Assembly: GCA_003232445.1 (NCBI GenBank)
Contig: QIJM01000351.1
Span: forward strand, 1-6,123
Reading direction: 5' to 3'
Origin: Paraglaciecola arctica
GTDB taxonomy: Bacteria; Pseudomonadota; Gammaproteobacteria; Enterobacterales; Alteromonadaceae
Length of the DNA stretch: 6,123 nucleotides
Each line of letters opens with the position of its first letter. Position 1 is the first letter of the stretch. The position numbers and the translations under genes are program-made. Below are positions 1 through 6,068 of this stretch, one piece after another. Under the pieces are notes generated by a model. It saw nothing but the letters and a program-made list of their open reading frames with translations, was not told where the DNA came from and ran no database searches.

Positions 1-50
1 CATCATTTAATCTAGAACAACTGCTATTGAGCTGAATAAAACAACTGAAT

Positions 51-76
51 GCAAAAAATGCTAATGCTTTTTTTGC
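51..76 (+). terminator. A/T-rich hairpin, possible terminator of an upstream gene
   Basis: GCAAAAAA at 51-58 is the exact reverse complement of TTTTTTGC at 69-76, giving an 8-bp stem around a 10-base loop. The T run forms the 3' arm itself, so as an intrinsic terminator it would be weak, but it could work in either direction. Three AATGC direct repeats (48-52, 57-61, 63-67) overlap it. No open frame from the left edge continues far, so any upstream gene ends at or before the window edge. The role is inferred from position only. Confidence 0.35.
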
Positions 77-96
77 CCCTTTATGGGACAAGAAAT

Positions 97-124
97 TTGA
101 TATATCAGATCTAAAAGGTAAGAT
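97..124 (+). promoter_or_regulatory. Weak candidate promoter for the 159-2891 gene
   Basis: TTGATA at 97-102 matches the -35 consensus at five of six positions. TAAGAT at 119-124 matches the -10 consensus at four of six, with a 16-bp spacer. A perfect 10-base palindrome, TGATATATCA (98-107), overlaps the -35 element and might be an operator. In DNA this AT-rich such matches arise by chance, so this is only a candidate. Confidence 0.25.
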
Positions 125-158
125 ATGGGCAAGCTTCATATTGGAATAGGTAAATTTC

Positions 159-2891
159 ATGCGGTGTTTAATTGGCATCATAATGATACTGAGCATAGGG
201 TACAGTCAAGATATTCAAGCACATGCAGAACACGATAAAGCACGCTTTGTTGCTAACCCCGGCAAGGATATAGGTAACTGCAACAATAGGTTTCGCCCTT
301 GTAAAACAGTCACTTACGCAGCACAAAAAGCGAATAAAGGCGACACCATTTTGGTAGCGCAAGGCGAATACCAGGTTAAATCGGAACAAGACTTACTTTA
401 TTTCACTGGTCAAATTGTCCCCGTTCTTGGCGGGTTTAATCAAGTTGATCAATATCAAGAACAAAATCCCGATACCTATTTAACCTCGATTTCAGGAGTA
501 CCAGCCGAATATGCCGAACAACTTAGTCAACAAGGCTTTCATGTTATACGTGACACAAAAGGTTTAACAAAGTTAAGTTTACAAGGCAAAGGCCTAAACG
601 TTTCTCAACTGCAATTGATGCAACAAAAACAAGTTAATACGCCATGTATTGACGGCAGCGCAGGGGGTTTTGCCTGCAATAACATGTCGTTATTGGCACA
701 TATTCCTTTGTCTGACTTCCCCGGCACGCCGATTTCAGCCAGCGATATATGGGGGCATGTTGATCTAAACACCGAAAAAGAATACGCCATCATAGGTCTT
801 ATAAATGGTGTGGCTGTAGTCGATGTAACAACGCCCACCTTGCCCGAAGTCATCGGCAGTATCTCTGGCTTGCCTTCCACCTGGCGAGATATCAAAGTGT
901 ATCAATACTTTGACACATCCACCTTAAGATGGCAGGCCTATGCTTATTCCACCACTGAGGCCGATGAAGGTTTGACAATCATCGACTTAAACGATTTGGA
1001 AAATGGGATTTCAGTGGTAAGACGCCAAATCACAGACCGTTCTGCACACAATATATACATCAGTAATCTTGACTACTCTCTAAATGTCGCTTTGGCAGGC
1101 CAAGCACCCGCAGTCCATATTTTAGGGTCAAACAACTTTGGTGGTACGTTTCGTTCTTACACGTTAACTGATCCTGAGACCCTAGGCTCTACCTATACCA
1201 ATTCTTTGGGCATTCGAGACGATTATTCTCATGATGCAACATCACTCACGGTAAATGACGAGAGGGCCCAAACAGACTGTGTTCAGGCCAATAACACCGC
1301 CTGTTTAGTCATACTGGATTTTAACGAAGACTCACTCATAATTTGGGATCACACTGATGAAAATCAGGCCATAAAGCTAGGCTCAAGCTCTTACCCCAAT
1401 GCCGAATACACTCATTCGGGTTGGTGGAGCGAAGATAAACAATATGTCATCGTGCATGACGAGCTTGACGAACAAAGACATGGCCTTAATACCACCCTAA
1501 ATATTTTTGATATCAGCAGTTTGAGTACGCCAACTCTGGTAGGCACTTGGACTGGCTCAACTCGTGCCATAGATCACAACGGTTTTGTGCGCGGTAATCG
1601 TTACTACATGTCCAACTACGAACGTGGCGTGACCGTACTCGATATCACCGACCCAACTTCCCCCGTTGAGGTTGGTTTTTTCGATACCTATCCCGTGTCT
1701 AACAACGCTAGTTTTAATGGTGCATGGGGAGTCTATCCATTTTTACCTAGCGGTAATATTTTGGTCAGCGATATCAACAGCGGCTTATACATCATTCAAG
1801 ACCAAACATTAGAAAACGATACAGGCAATATCGCCTTTGATCCCAAACAACTAACAGTAGATGAAGGCCAAAGTGTCAGCATTGTAGTGACTAAAACCGG
1901 TAATGGTGCCAGTACTGTCAGTTACGAAATAGTGCCGGGCTCAGCTGATCTAGAAGATTTTGTTTTAACAAGCGGCGAATTACAATGGACAACTAACGAC
2001 ACTCAACCTCAAAGCATCGTGCTACAAACAAGTAATGACGCGCTCAACGAAATCGCCGAGAGCGTCTTCATACGATTATTTGATCCTAAAAATGGTGCTA
2101 CCTTAGTGAATCCAAGCATCGCCACTGTGCAAATCATCGATGTGCTACGGCAAGGTCAAATCGTATTTGCCACTGATGAAATAACCGTAAAAGAAACCGA
2201 CCCAACTGTGCAGATAGCGGTAACACGTCAAGGGGGCAGTGATGGCAATGTCAGTGTGGCGTATATACTCAGCTCCGGCTCAGCGACATTAGGTACAGAT
2301 GCCAATACAAGCAGCGGCACACTTGAATGGTTAGACGGCGATAGTGCTGACCAATTCATCGACATCAGCCTAATCAACGATAACGAAACTGAAGTGCTAG
2401 AAACACTTGTGTTAACACTCAGTGCAAATGAATCAAACGTACTTGGTAATCAATCTAGTTTAAACATAATAATCCGTGACGATGAGTCGAACCAAGCCCC
2501 CACAGCAACAGCGGGAGCAGGCTTTGAAGTCAATCCTAGGCAAGGCGTCACACTTGCAGGCAGTGGTACCGACCCTGAAGACCAACCGCTCAGCTACCTG
2601 TGGCAACAAATAGCGGGCACTAACGTCACAATCAATAATGCTAATAGCCCACAGGCCAGTTTTACCGCGCCCAGTGCTGCCGGCACATTGGAGTTTTCAC
2701 TTATCATTACAGATGATTTTGGCTTAACTAACTCTGATAACATTAGTGTGACGGTTGTTGCATCAGTGCAACCAACACCCACCTCTTCTGGTGGAGGAAG
2801 CTTAGATTACTGGTTATTTATCAGTTTATTATGCATAGGTCTCGTGCGAAATATCATCATCAGTCAACCTCGCATGATGCAGAAACACTAA
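159..2891 (+). CDS. Choice-of-anchor B family surface protein: LVIVD propeller, two Calx-beta domains, PKD/Ig-like domain, GlyGly-CTERM tail
   Basis: This is a large exported protein of 910 residues with no known catalytic assignment. Residues 1-23 form a signal peptide (R2, hydrophobic I5-I13, probable cleavage near AHA 21-23). Residues 29-130 resemble the start of a right-handed beta-helix (FVANPGKDIGNC, then GDTILVAQGEY). Residues 195-548 look like a beta propeller with LVIVD-type repeats (GVAVVDVTTP, GVTVLDITDP). It carries conserved-looking HNIY (297), SHDA (357), THSGW (418) and DHNGF (472) motifs, as in the choice-of-anchor B family. Calx-beta domains follow at about 557-661 and 667-775, then a PKD/Ig-like domain at about 779-867 (GSGTDPEDQPLSYLWQQ). 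The tail is a PTPTSS linker, GGGS at 878-881, a hydrophobic helix to about 896, then basic residues, as in GlyGly-CTERM substrates of rhombosortase. Six cysteines (41, 48, 163, 173, 374, 382) lie in likely disulphide pairs. ATG 159 follows GGAATAGG by 8 bases. An alternative ATG at 183 would remove the basic start of the signal peptide. The family and domain calls come from memory of motifs; the ligand is unknown. Confidence 0.88.
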   Translation: MRCLIGIIMILSIGYSQDIQAHAEHDKARFVANPGKDIGNCNNRFRPCKTVTYAAQKANKGDTILVAQGEYQVKSEQDLLYFTGQIVPVLGGFNQVDQYQEQNPDTYLTSISGVPAEYAEQLSQQGFHVIRDTKGLTKLSLQGKGLNVSQLQLMQQKQVNTPCIDGSAGGFACNNMSLLAHIPLSDFPGTPISASDIWGHVDLNTEKEYAIIGLINGVAVVDVTTPTLPEVIGSISGLPSTWRDIKVYQYFDTSTLRWQAYAYSTTEADEGLTIIDLNDLENGISVVRRQITDRSAHNIYISNLDYSLNVALAGQAPAVHILGSNNFGGTFRSYTLTDPETLGSTYTNSLGIRDDYSHDATSLTVNDERAQTDCVQANNTACLVILDFNEDSLIIWDHTDENQAIKLGSSSYPNAEYTHSGWWSEDKQYVIVHDELDEQRHGLNTTLNIFDISSLSTPTLVGTWTGSTRAIDHNGFVRGNRYYMSNYERGVTVLDITDPTSPVEVGFFDTYPVSNNASFNGAWGVYPFLPSGNILVSDINSGLYIIQDQTLENDTGNIAFDPKQLTVDEGQSVSIVVTKTGNGASTVSYEIVPGSADLEDFVLTSGELQWTTNDTQPQSIVLQTSNDALNEIAESVFIRLFDPKNGATLVNPSIATVQIIDVLRQGQIVFATDEITVKETDPTVQIAVTRQGGSDGNVSVAYILSSGSATLGTDANTSSGTLEWLDGDSADQFIDISLINDNETEVLETLVLTLSANESNVLGNQSSLNIIIRDDESNQAPTATAGAGFEVNPRQGVTLAGSGTDPEDQPLSYLWQQIAGTNVTINNANSPQASFTAPSAAGTLEFSLIITDDFGLTNSDNISVTVVASVQPTPTSSGGGSLDYWLFISLLCIGLVRNIIISQPRMMQKH

Positions 2892-3046
2892 GAGGAAAAT
2901 GCTAAAAGTGATAGAGTTGCGAATATAGATCGGATAGAATTCATTAGGCTATTTTCTAAGCTTTTTCAAGCTGGGTTTGCTCCGGATTTTTCACAATAGC
3001 TCACGATAAAAATTGTGTCAGTAACACTTCCTACAAGGATGTAAAG
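2892..3046. other. Intergenic region with two short inverted repeats
   Basis: This 155-bp gap holds AGCTT/AAGCT around TTTC (2959-2972), a 5-bp stem too short and without a following T run to be a confident terminator. It also holds CACAAT (2992-2997) facing ATTGTG (3012-3017) across 14 bases, which could be an operator for the next gene. GATAAA at 3005-3010 could be a -10 element lying between those arms, but I see no good -35. The gap suggests that the flanking genes are separate transcription units. Confidence 0.3.
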
Positions 3047-4468
3047 ATGAAAAAAACATTACTTATTGGTGCCAGCATTTTTGTGCTTGTATCGGTTATC
3101 GCTCCAAAATTCGTTTCCAACTCATTCAATCAAAAACTTGACTCGGTCGTTGAGCTGATTAATCAAAATCCAGCTTACAGTGCATCAATAAAAGACCGTA
3201 CAAGCGCGTGGTTTTCTAGTACGGTTACTATTAACATCGCCCTTGATAGCAGCGCCTTTGCTCAAGAAAACACTGCCGAAATACAAGATGTATTCGCAGA
3301 TATGAATATTGATGTTGAGATTGATGCGCAACATGGCCCCATCCTAACCCAGAATGGATTAGCGCTAGGCTGGCTAACGTGGAACGCGAGAGTGGATGGC
3401 GATACTCTACGTGAAACGATTAAATTTGAAGCCAATACACCTTTTTATCAAATAACCAGTCATATAAATTTGCTAGGTTTGTCCAGTTTCACCGACAAAA
3501 TACCTAGTTTCCACATGAAAGATGATGAAGCATTTACCCAACTTTCATTTTCAGGCTGGAACGGTTCTGGCTCTTTTTCAGATTCAGAGACTAGTTATCA
3601 AGGCAGGTTAGAAACAATCACCGCCAATAGTGCATTTGGCAAATTCGAATTAAATCAATGGCGCATTGATTCAAGTATTCAAGGTAATCTAATGAATGCA
3701 ATGGATGGCAATTTACATGACTCGGCTATGTCCATGCAAATACAGGACATCACCTTTGAACATGTATCTGATCAAGCAAAAATAACGATGACTGAACTTG
3801 GAATGGATGCGGTTTCTGACTTTGACGAAACAACATCTTTGTTAGATACACAAATCAACTTTTCGCTAAAAGAACTGACAACAGCTGAATTCAATTTATC
3901 GTCAGTGATCGTAAATGCCGAAATCAACAATCTTAAAGAGCAGTTCTTCAAGGCCTATCAAACTTTGATGAGTGAATTAAGCAAAGAGCCAGAGAAAATG
4001 CAGGAAAACCTCAATAATTTTATGCAAATTGAATTACTAGAGCAATTACAGGCTGAGCCTGAATTTAATATCAGTTCATTTAAAGCAACAATAAACCAAG
4101 GCAATATCACCGGCTCATTGAGCAGTAAAATACAGCAAGTCACTAAACTACCTGAGGCAATAGAATCACTCGTATTTTGGATACAACATCTAATAGTCCA
4201 CGGTCAAATCAACGCCGATAAAAGCGCAGCATTGTGGCTAGCAATTAACAGCATAAAGTCTCGAATCAAAGCCGACTCAAGTGGTGCGCAAATGACCGAA
4301 CAAGAAATTACCACCATGGCAGAACAACAAGCACCAACTATGTTACAAGGCATGCAACAACAAGGTATGTTCACTGAAACGACCACTGGATATCAATTAC
4401 AGTTCTCATTAAAAGATGGTCAAGCACTGCTTAACGGTAATCCTATGCCATTGCCAATTGGCCAGTAA
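3047..4468 (+). CDS. YdgA-like DUF945 family protein
   Basis: This 473-residue protein is probably anchored in the inner membrane by one N-terminal helix, with its body in the periplasm. Residues 1-3 are MKK, and hydrophobic residues 5-20 end in AP rather than a clear signal-peptidase site. The HGP motif at 96-98, preceded by an acidic strand, matches the VDHGP element of E. coli YdgA. The C-terminus (about 416-473) also follows that family: a helix with MTEQEITTMAEQQ, a Met/Gln-rich turn, then a strand ending in DGQALLNGNPM, comparable to the NGQITLNGQKM end of YdgA. The length is close to that of YdgA (about 500 residues). There are no cysteines. AAGGA at 3035-3039 sits 7 bases before the ATG. 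The molecular function of the family is poorly defined; outer-membrane or lipid-transport roles would be speculation. The family assignment is fairly sure, the function is not. Confidence 0.85.
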   Translation: MKKTLLIGASIFVLVSVIAPKFVSNSFNQKLDSVVELINQNPAYSASIKDRTSAWFSSTVTINIALDSSAFAQENTAEIQDVFADMNIDVEIDAQHGPILTQNGLALGWLTWNARVDGDTLRETIKFEANTPFYQITSHINLLGLSSFTDKIPSFHMKDDEAFTQLSFSGWNGSGSFSDSETSYQGRLETITANSAFGKFELNQWRIDSSIQGNLMNAMDGNLHDSAMSMQIQDITFEHVSDQAKITMTELGMDAVSDFDETTSLLDTQINFSLKELTTAEFNLSSVIVNAEINNLKEQFFKAYQTLMSELSKEPEKMQENLNNFMQIELLEQLQAEPEFNISSFKATINQGNITGSLSSKIQQVTKLPEAIESLVFWIQHLIVHGQINADKSAALWLAINSIKSRIKADSSGAQMTEQEITTMAEQQAPTMLQGMQQQGMFTETTTGYQLQFSLKDGQALLNGNPMPLPIGQ

Positions 4469-4493
4469 TACCAATCCATCCTAACAATTATTA

Positions 4494-4515
4494 GGCAATT
4501 AAATTACTAATTGCC
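4494..4515 (+). terminator. Perfect 8-bp inverted repeat downstream of the DUF945 gene, possible terminator
   Basis: GGCAATTA (4494-4501) and TAATTGCC (4508-4515) are exact reverse complements around the 6-base loop AATTAC. The hairpin lies 26 bases after the stop codon and before the tRNA promoter, where a terminator is expected. No T run follows on either strand, so it may instead act as an RNA 3'-end stabiliser or a protein-binding site. Confidence 0.4.
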
Positions 4516-4545
4516 AATTCTTGCAATATCAGGCGCGCCAAAGTG

Positions 4546-4582
4546 ATGACAAGTCCATAAAAACTGCTTATACTGCGCGTCG
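4546..4582 (+). promoter_or_regulatory. Stable-RNA type sigma-70 promoter of the tRNA gene
   Basis: ATGACA (4546-4551) matches the -35 consensus at five of six positions. TATACT (4569-4574) matches the -10 consensus at five of six, and the spacer is exactly 17 bp. The bases after the -10, GCGCGTCG, form a GC-rich discriminator like those of rRNA and tRNA promoters under stringent (ppGpp/DksA) control. Transcription would start near 4581, leaving a leader of roughly 45 bases before the mature tRNA. This is the best promoter in the window; stringent control is inferred from the discriminator alone. Confidence 0.7.
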
Positions 4583-4626
4583 TTTTCAACCTTCTTCAGA
4601 TTGTAAACACGTGGTAAAACACACAT

Positions 4627-4703
4627 GGCCCGATAGCTCAGTTGGTTAGAGCATCCGACTCATAATCGGCAGGTCCCCTGTTCGAGTCAGGGTCGGGCCA
4701 CCA
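4627..4703 (+). tRNA. tRNA with CAU anticodon, probably tRNA-Ile2 (lysidine-modified), otherwise elongator tRNA-Met
   Basis: A full cloverleaf of 77 bases is visible. The acceptor stem is GGCCCGA (4627-4633) with TCGGGCC (4693-4699), then discriminator A4700 and encoded CCA (4701-4703). The D stem is GCTC/GAGC. The anticodon loop CTCATAA (4659-4665) has anticodon CAT at 4661-4663. The T stem is CCCTG/CAGGG around TTCGAGT. It is not the initiator: the 1-72 pair is intact and the initiator GGG/CCC anticodon-stem pairs are absent. C4-G69 and C5-G68 are the acceptor pairs known to favour TilS in E. coli tRNA-Ile2, where elongator tRNA-Met has U4 and A5. The inner anticodon stem CGA/TCG also matches tRNA-Ile2. 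The outermost anticodon-stem pair is a T4654/C4670 mismatch. The gene is certain; the Ile2 identity is an inference. Confidence 0.95.
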
Positions 4704-4966
4704 TTTTTTCCATACAAATCATTAAGTTATATCACACCGTCGACTTATGGATTTTAGGTCTCATATAAGCTCATCTGAAAAACCACTTTTTGTACCTTTT
4801 GCACTCAGGCAGATAGTGAAGGTCATAGGCGGTTAACCATTGAGGGAAATGGCGATCCCCTATGCTCTATAAAAAGTTTTTTACTAGAAAACAGTCGTAC
4901 AGTTGTAGTGTAAAATACAGATAAATATGGCTCAATAGTGCAGGAAACATGATAGGTCTTGCTTAA
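4704..4966. other. Intergenic region between the tRNA and the DUF6671 gene
   Basis: A run of six T (4704-4709) directly follows the encoded CCA and may help to end tRNA transcription. CCATT (4837-4841) faces AATGG (4848-4852) across GAGGGA, a small hairpin. Two possible -10 elements precede the next gene: TATAAA at 4868-4873 and TAAAAT at 4911-4916, the latter matching at five of six positions. Neither has a convincing -35 at 16-18 bp. I see no further RNA gene or credible coding frame here, apart from the tiny one at 4949-4966. Confidence 0.4.
4949..4966 (+). other. Five-codon minigene (MIGLA) abutting the DUF6671 start
   Basis: ATG at 4949 reads MIGLA and then TAA at 4964-4966, directly followed by the ATG at 4967 in the same frame. 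AGGAA (4942-4946) leaves only 2 bases before this ATG, which is short for efficient initiation. The same AGGAA lies too far (20 bases) to serve ATG 4967 directly. If the minigene is translated, its ending ribosome could restart on the next codon. It may be accidental. Confidence 0.2.
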
Positions 4967-5761
4967 ATGCGACGAGTAGCGCTAATTACAAAACATGAAA
5001 AAGCACGCTGGATAGCTCCGTATCTGGCACCGCTAGGTTATGAGGTGTATGAATCCAGCTTATTCGACACTGACATTTTAGGCACATTTTCCGGTGAAGT
5101 TGAACGCACATTGTCACCAATGGATGCTGCATTAACCAAAGCGAAAAAGGCTTGTGAGCTAACAGGGGCAGATTGGGGTTTGGGCAGTGAAGGCAGTTTT
5201 GGCGGTGGCCCCGCTCCAGGAATGATCAACTGGAACGATGAATTGTTGTGTCTTTATCAAGCGTCAACCGACATTGCAATCTATGCCCATGCCGCTGGTG
5301 CAACATCGGTACAAGAATTGACTCTGGATGGCAGGGTACCGCTGAAACAAAAACTATTAGGGCTGCCTAATCAGCTCTGGATTTTACGATCTGAACAACC
5401 TATTGAAAAAGGCCTTTCTGCCAAGCAGTTATTGGACAGATTGGAGCAGATTGGATCTTCTTCTCAAAAGGTAAAAATCGAGCCGGACTTACGCGCTATG
5501 CATTGTCCTGAACGACAAAAAATGATTGCAAAGGCGGCTGAGGATTTAGTCAGACGGTTATCAGAAACCTGTCCTCAATGTCAGGCATTTAACTTCGTTG
5601 TCAAAGAAAAACAGTCTGGATTACCCTGCACTCTATGCACCCTACCCACAGAGCAAGCAAAATCATGGACACATATTTGTGATGCTTGTGGCTATCGCAA
5701 TGATGAAATCGTTCCACAAAAAGGCGCTGACCCGACCTATTGTCAATTTTGTAATCCTTGA
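4967..5761 (+). CDS. DUF6671 family protein with C-terminal CxxC zinc-ribbon-like region
   Basis: This 264-residue protein has no signal peptide and no membrane segment, so it is probably cytoplasmic. Residues 1-140 carry the features I associate with DUF6671: a start of the type ALITKHEKARWIAPYL, then DTDILGTFSGEVER (34-47), SPMDAALTKAKKA (50-62) and the glycine-rich GLGSEGSFGGGP (71-82). DLRAMHCPERQKMI (174-187) is a second conserved block. Four CxxC pairs follow at C202/C205, C221/C224, C238/C241 and C259/C262, enough for two zinc ribbons; three more cysteines are at 63, 95 and 180. The biochemical function is unknown; the GSEGSF loop could be a phosphate or nucleotide site, but that is a guess. 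ATG 4967 is fixed by an in-frame TAA immediately upstream; only a weak AGG (4954-4956) precedes it at 10 bases. The family call is moderately sure and the metal binding is inferred. Confidence 0.85.
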   Translation: MRRVALITKHEKARWIAPYLAPLGYEVYESSLFDTDILGTFSGEVERTLSPMDAALTKAKKACELTGADWGLGSEGSFGGGPAPGMINWNDELLCLYQASTDIAIYAHAAGATSVQELTLDGRVPLKQKLLGLPNQLWILRSEQPIEKGLSAKQLLDRLEQIGSSSQKVKIEPDLRAMHCPERQKMIAKAAEDLVRRLSETCPQCQAFNFVVKEKQSGLPCTLCTLPTEQAKSWTHICDACGYRNDEIVPQKGADPTYCQFCNP

Positions 5762-5910
5762 GTAAATAATACCCATAAGGACGCAGGGAACAAATAGGTG
5801 AAAAGTGAGATTTTTTATTTTTTACTAGCAACTTGTCACTTCTTGCGATGTCAATAAGCCTGACCTGCTGATTCAATCTTTTTCAACCCGCCATAATCAA
5901 GGATAACCTT

Positions 5911-5961
5911 ATGCCAATTCTATCAGGCCACTTTTATGCTTACTATTACACCCGCTTTTAA
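5911..5961 (+). CDS. Possible 16-residue aromatic-rich leader peptide
   Basis: The frame reads MPILSGHFYAYYYTRF and then TAA. AAGGA (5899-5903) stands 7 bases before the ATG, the same motif and spacing as for the genes at 3047 and 6069. Six of the 16 residues are Tyr or Phe, including three consecutive Tyr codons (TAC TAT TAC). This composition recalls the Phe-rich leader peptides of the enterobacterial pheA and pheST attenuators. Inverted repeats follow immediately and then a downstream start codon, as in an attenuator leader. Against this, the downstream product begins with a signal peptide and is not visibly an aromatic amino acid gene. No other evidence of translation can be seen, so this is a hypothesis. 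Confidence 0.35.
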   Translation: MPILSGHFYAYYYTRF

Positions 5962-5970
5962 AATTATGTT

Positions 5971-6037
5971 TAAATAAGCTTTTTATTTACTTCGTAAACC
6001 AAAACTATCCCTAAGTTTTGCATATCCATTGGCAATG
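5971..6037 (+). repeat. Cluster of short perfect inverted repeats in a probable 5' leader
   Basis: Four exact inverted repeats lie end to end. They are TAAATAA/TTATTTA (5971-5977 with 5983-5989), TTTAC/GTAAA (5986-5990 with 5994-5998), CAAAACT/AGTTTTG (6000-6006 with 6014-6020) and CATTG/CAATG (6027-6031 with 6033-6037). The first two share bases 5986-5989, so their hairpins exclude each other. The last has a one-base centre and is more likely a protein-binding palindrome than an RNA hairpin. The stems are AT-rich and weak, and none is followed by a classic T run. The regulatory role is inferred. Confidence 0.4.
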
Positions 6038-6068
6038 TTTGTTAATGGTTAAAATCAAGGAACTATTT

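Larger units (their letters stand above)
5762..6068. other. 307-bp intergenic region with T-rich tracts, a small aromatic frame and several inverted repeats
   Basis: After the DUF6671 stop, AAGTGA (5803-5808) faces TCACTT (5836-5841) across a 27-base loop that contains two T runs (5811-5823). This could be a loose terminator, but there is no T run after the 3' arm. TTGTCA at 5833-5838 is a -35-like element, but I find no good -10 at the right distance. The rest holds the small frame at 5911-5961, an inverted-repeat cluster (5971-6037) and the ribosome binding site of the gene at 6069. The 9-mer AATCAAGGA occurs twice (5895-5903 and 6053-6061), each time just before a start codon. Confidence 0.5.

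Noticed and set aside
168..389. Minus-strand open frame of 73 codons
   Set aside because: It lies wholly inside the signal-peptide gene, has no convincing ribosome binding site and its product looks like an antisense shadow.
605..895. Minus-strand open frame of 96 codons
   Set aside because: It is antisense to the propeller region, whose motifs clearly establish the + strand frame as the coding one.
4512..4534. Shared words TGCCAATTCT and ATCAGGC, also found in the same order at 5912-5928
   Set aside because: The spacing differs (adjacent at 5912, six bases apart at 4512), and the second copy lies inside the small aromatic frame. The match is short enough to be chance.
4532..4539. GC-rich palindrome GGCGCGCC in AT-rich DNA
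   Set aside because: It is just an 8-base palindrome with no partner site. It lies upstream of the -35 element and has no evident role.
4627..4703. tRNA 3' end as an integration site for a genomic island
   Set aside because: I see no integrase gene and no repeat of the tRNA 3' end downstream in the window. The next gene is an ordinary DUF6671 protein.
5601..5876. Minus-strand open frame of 91 codons extending past the DUF6671 stop
   Set aside because: Most of it is antisense to the CxxC region. The part beyond the stop is only about 115 bases and shows no recognisable motif.
6050..6055. TAAAAT as a -10 element with TTGGCA (6029-6034) as -35
   Set aside because: The spacer is only 15 bp, and transcription would start inside or after the ribosome binding site of the gene at 6069.
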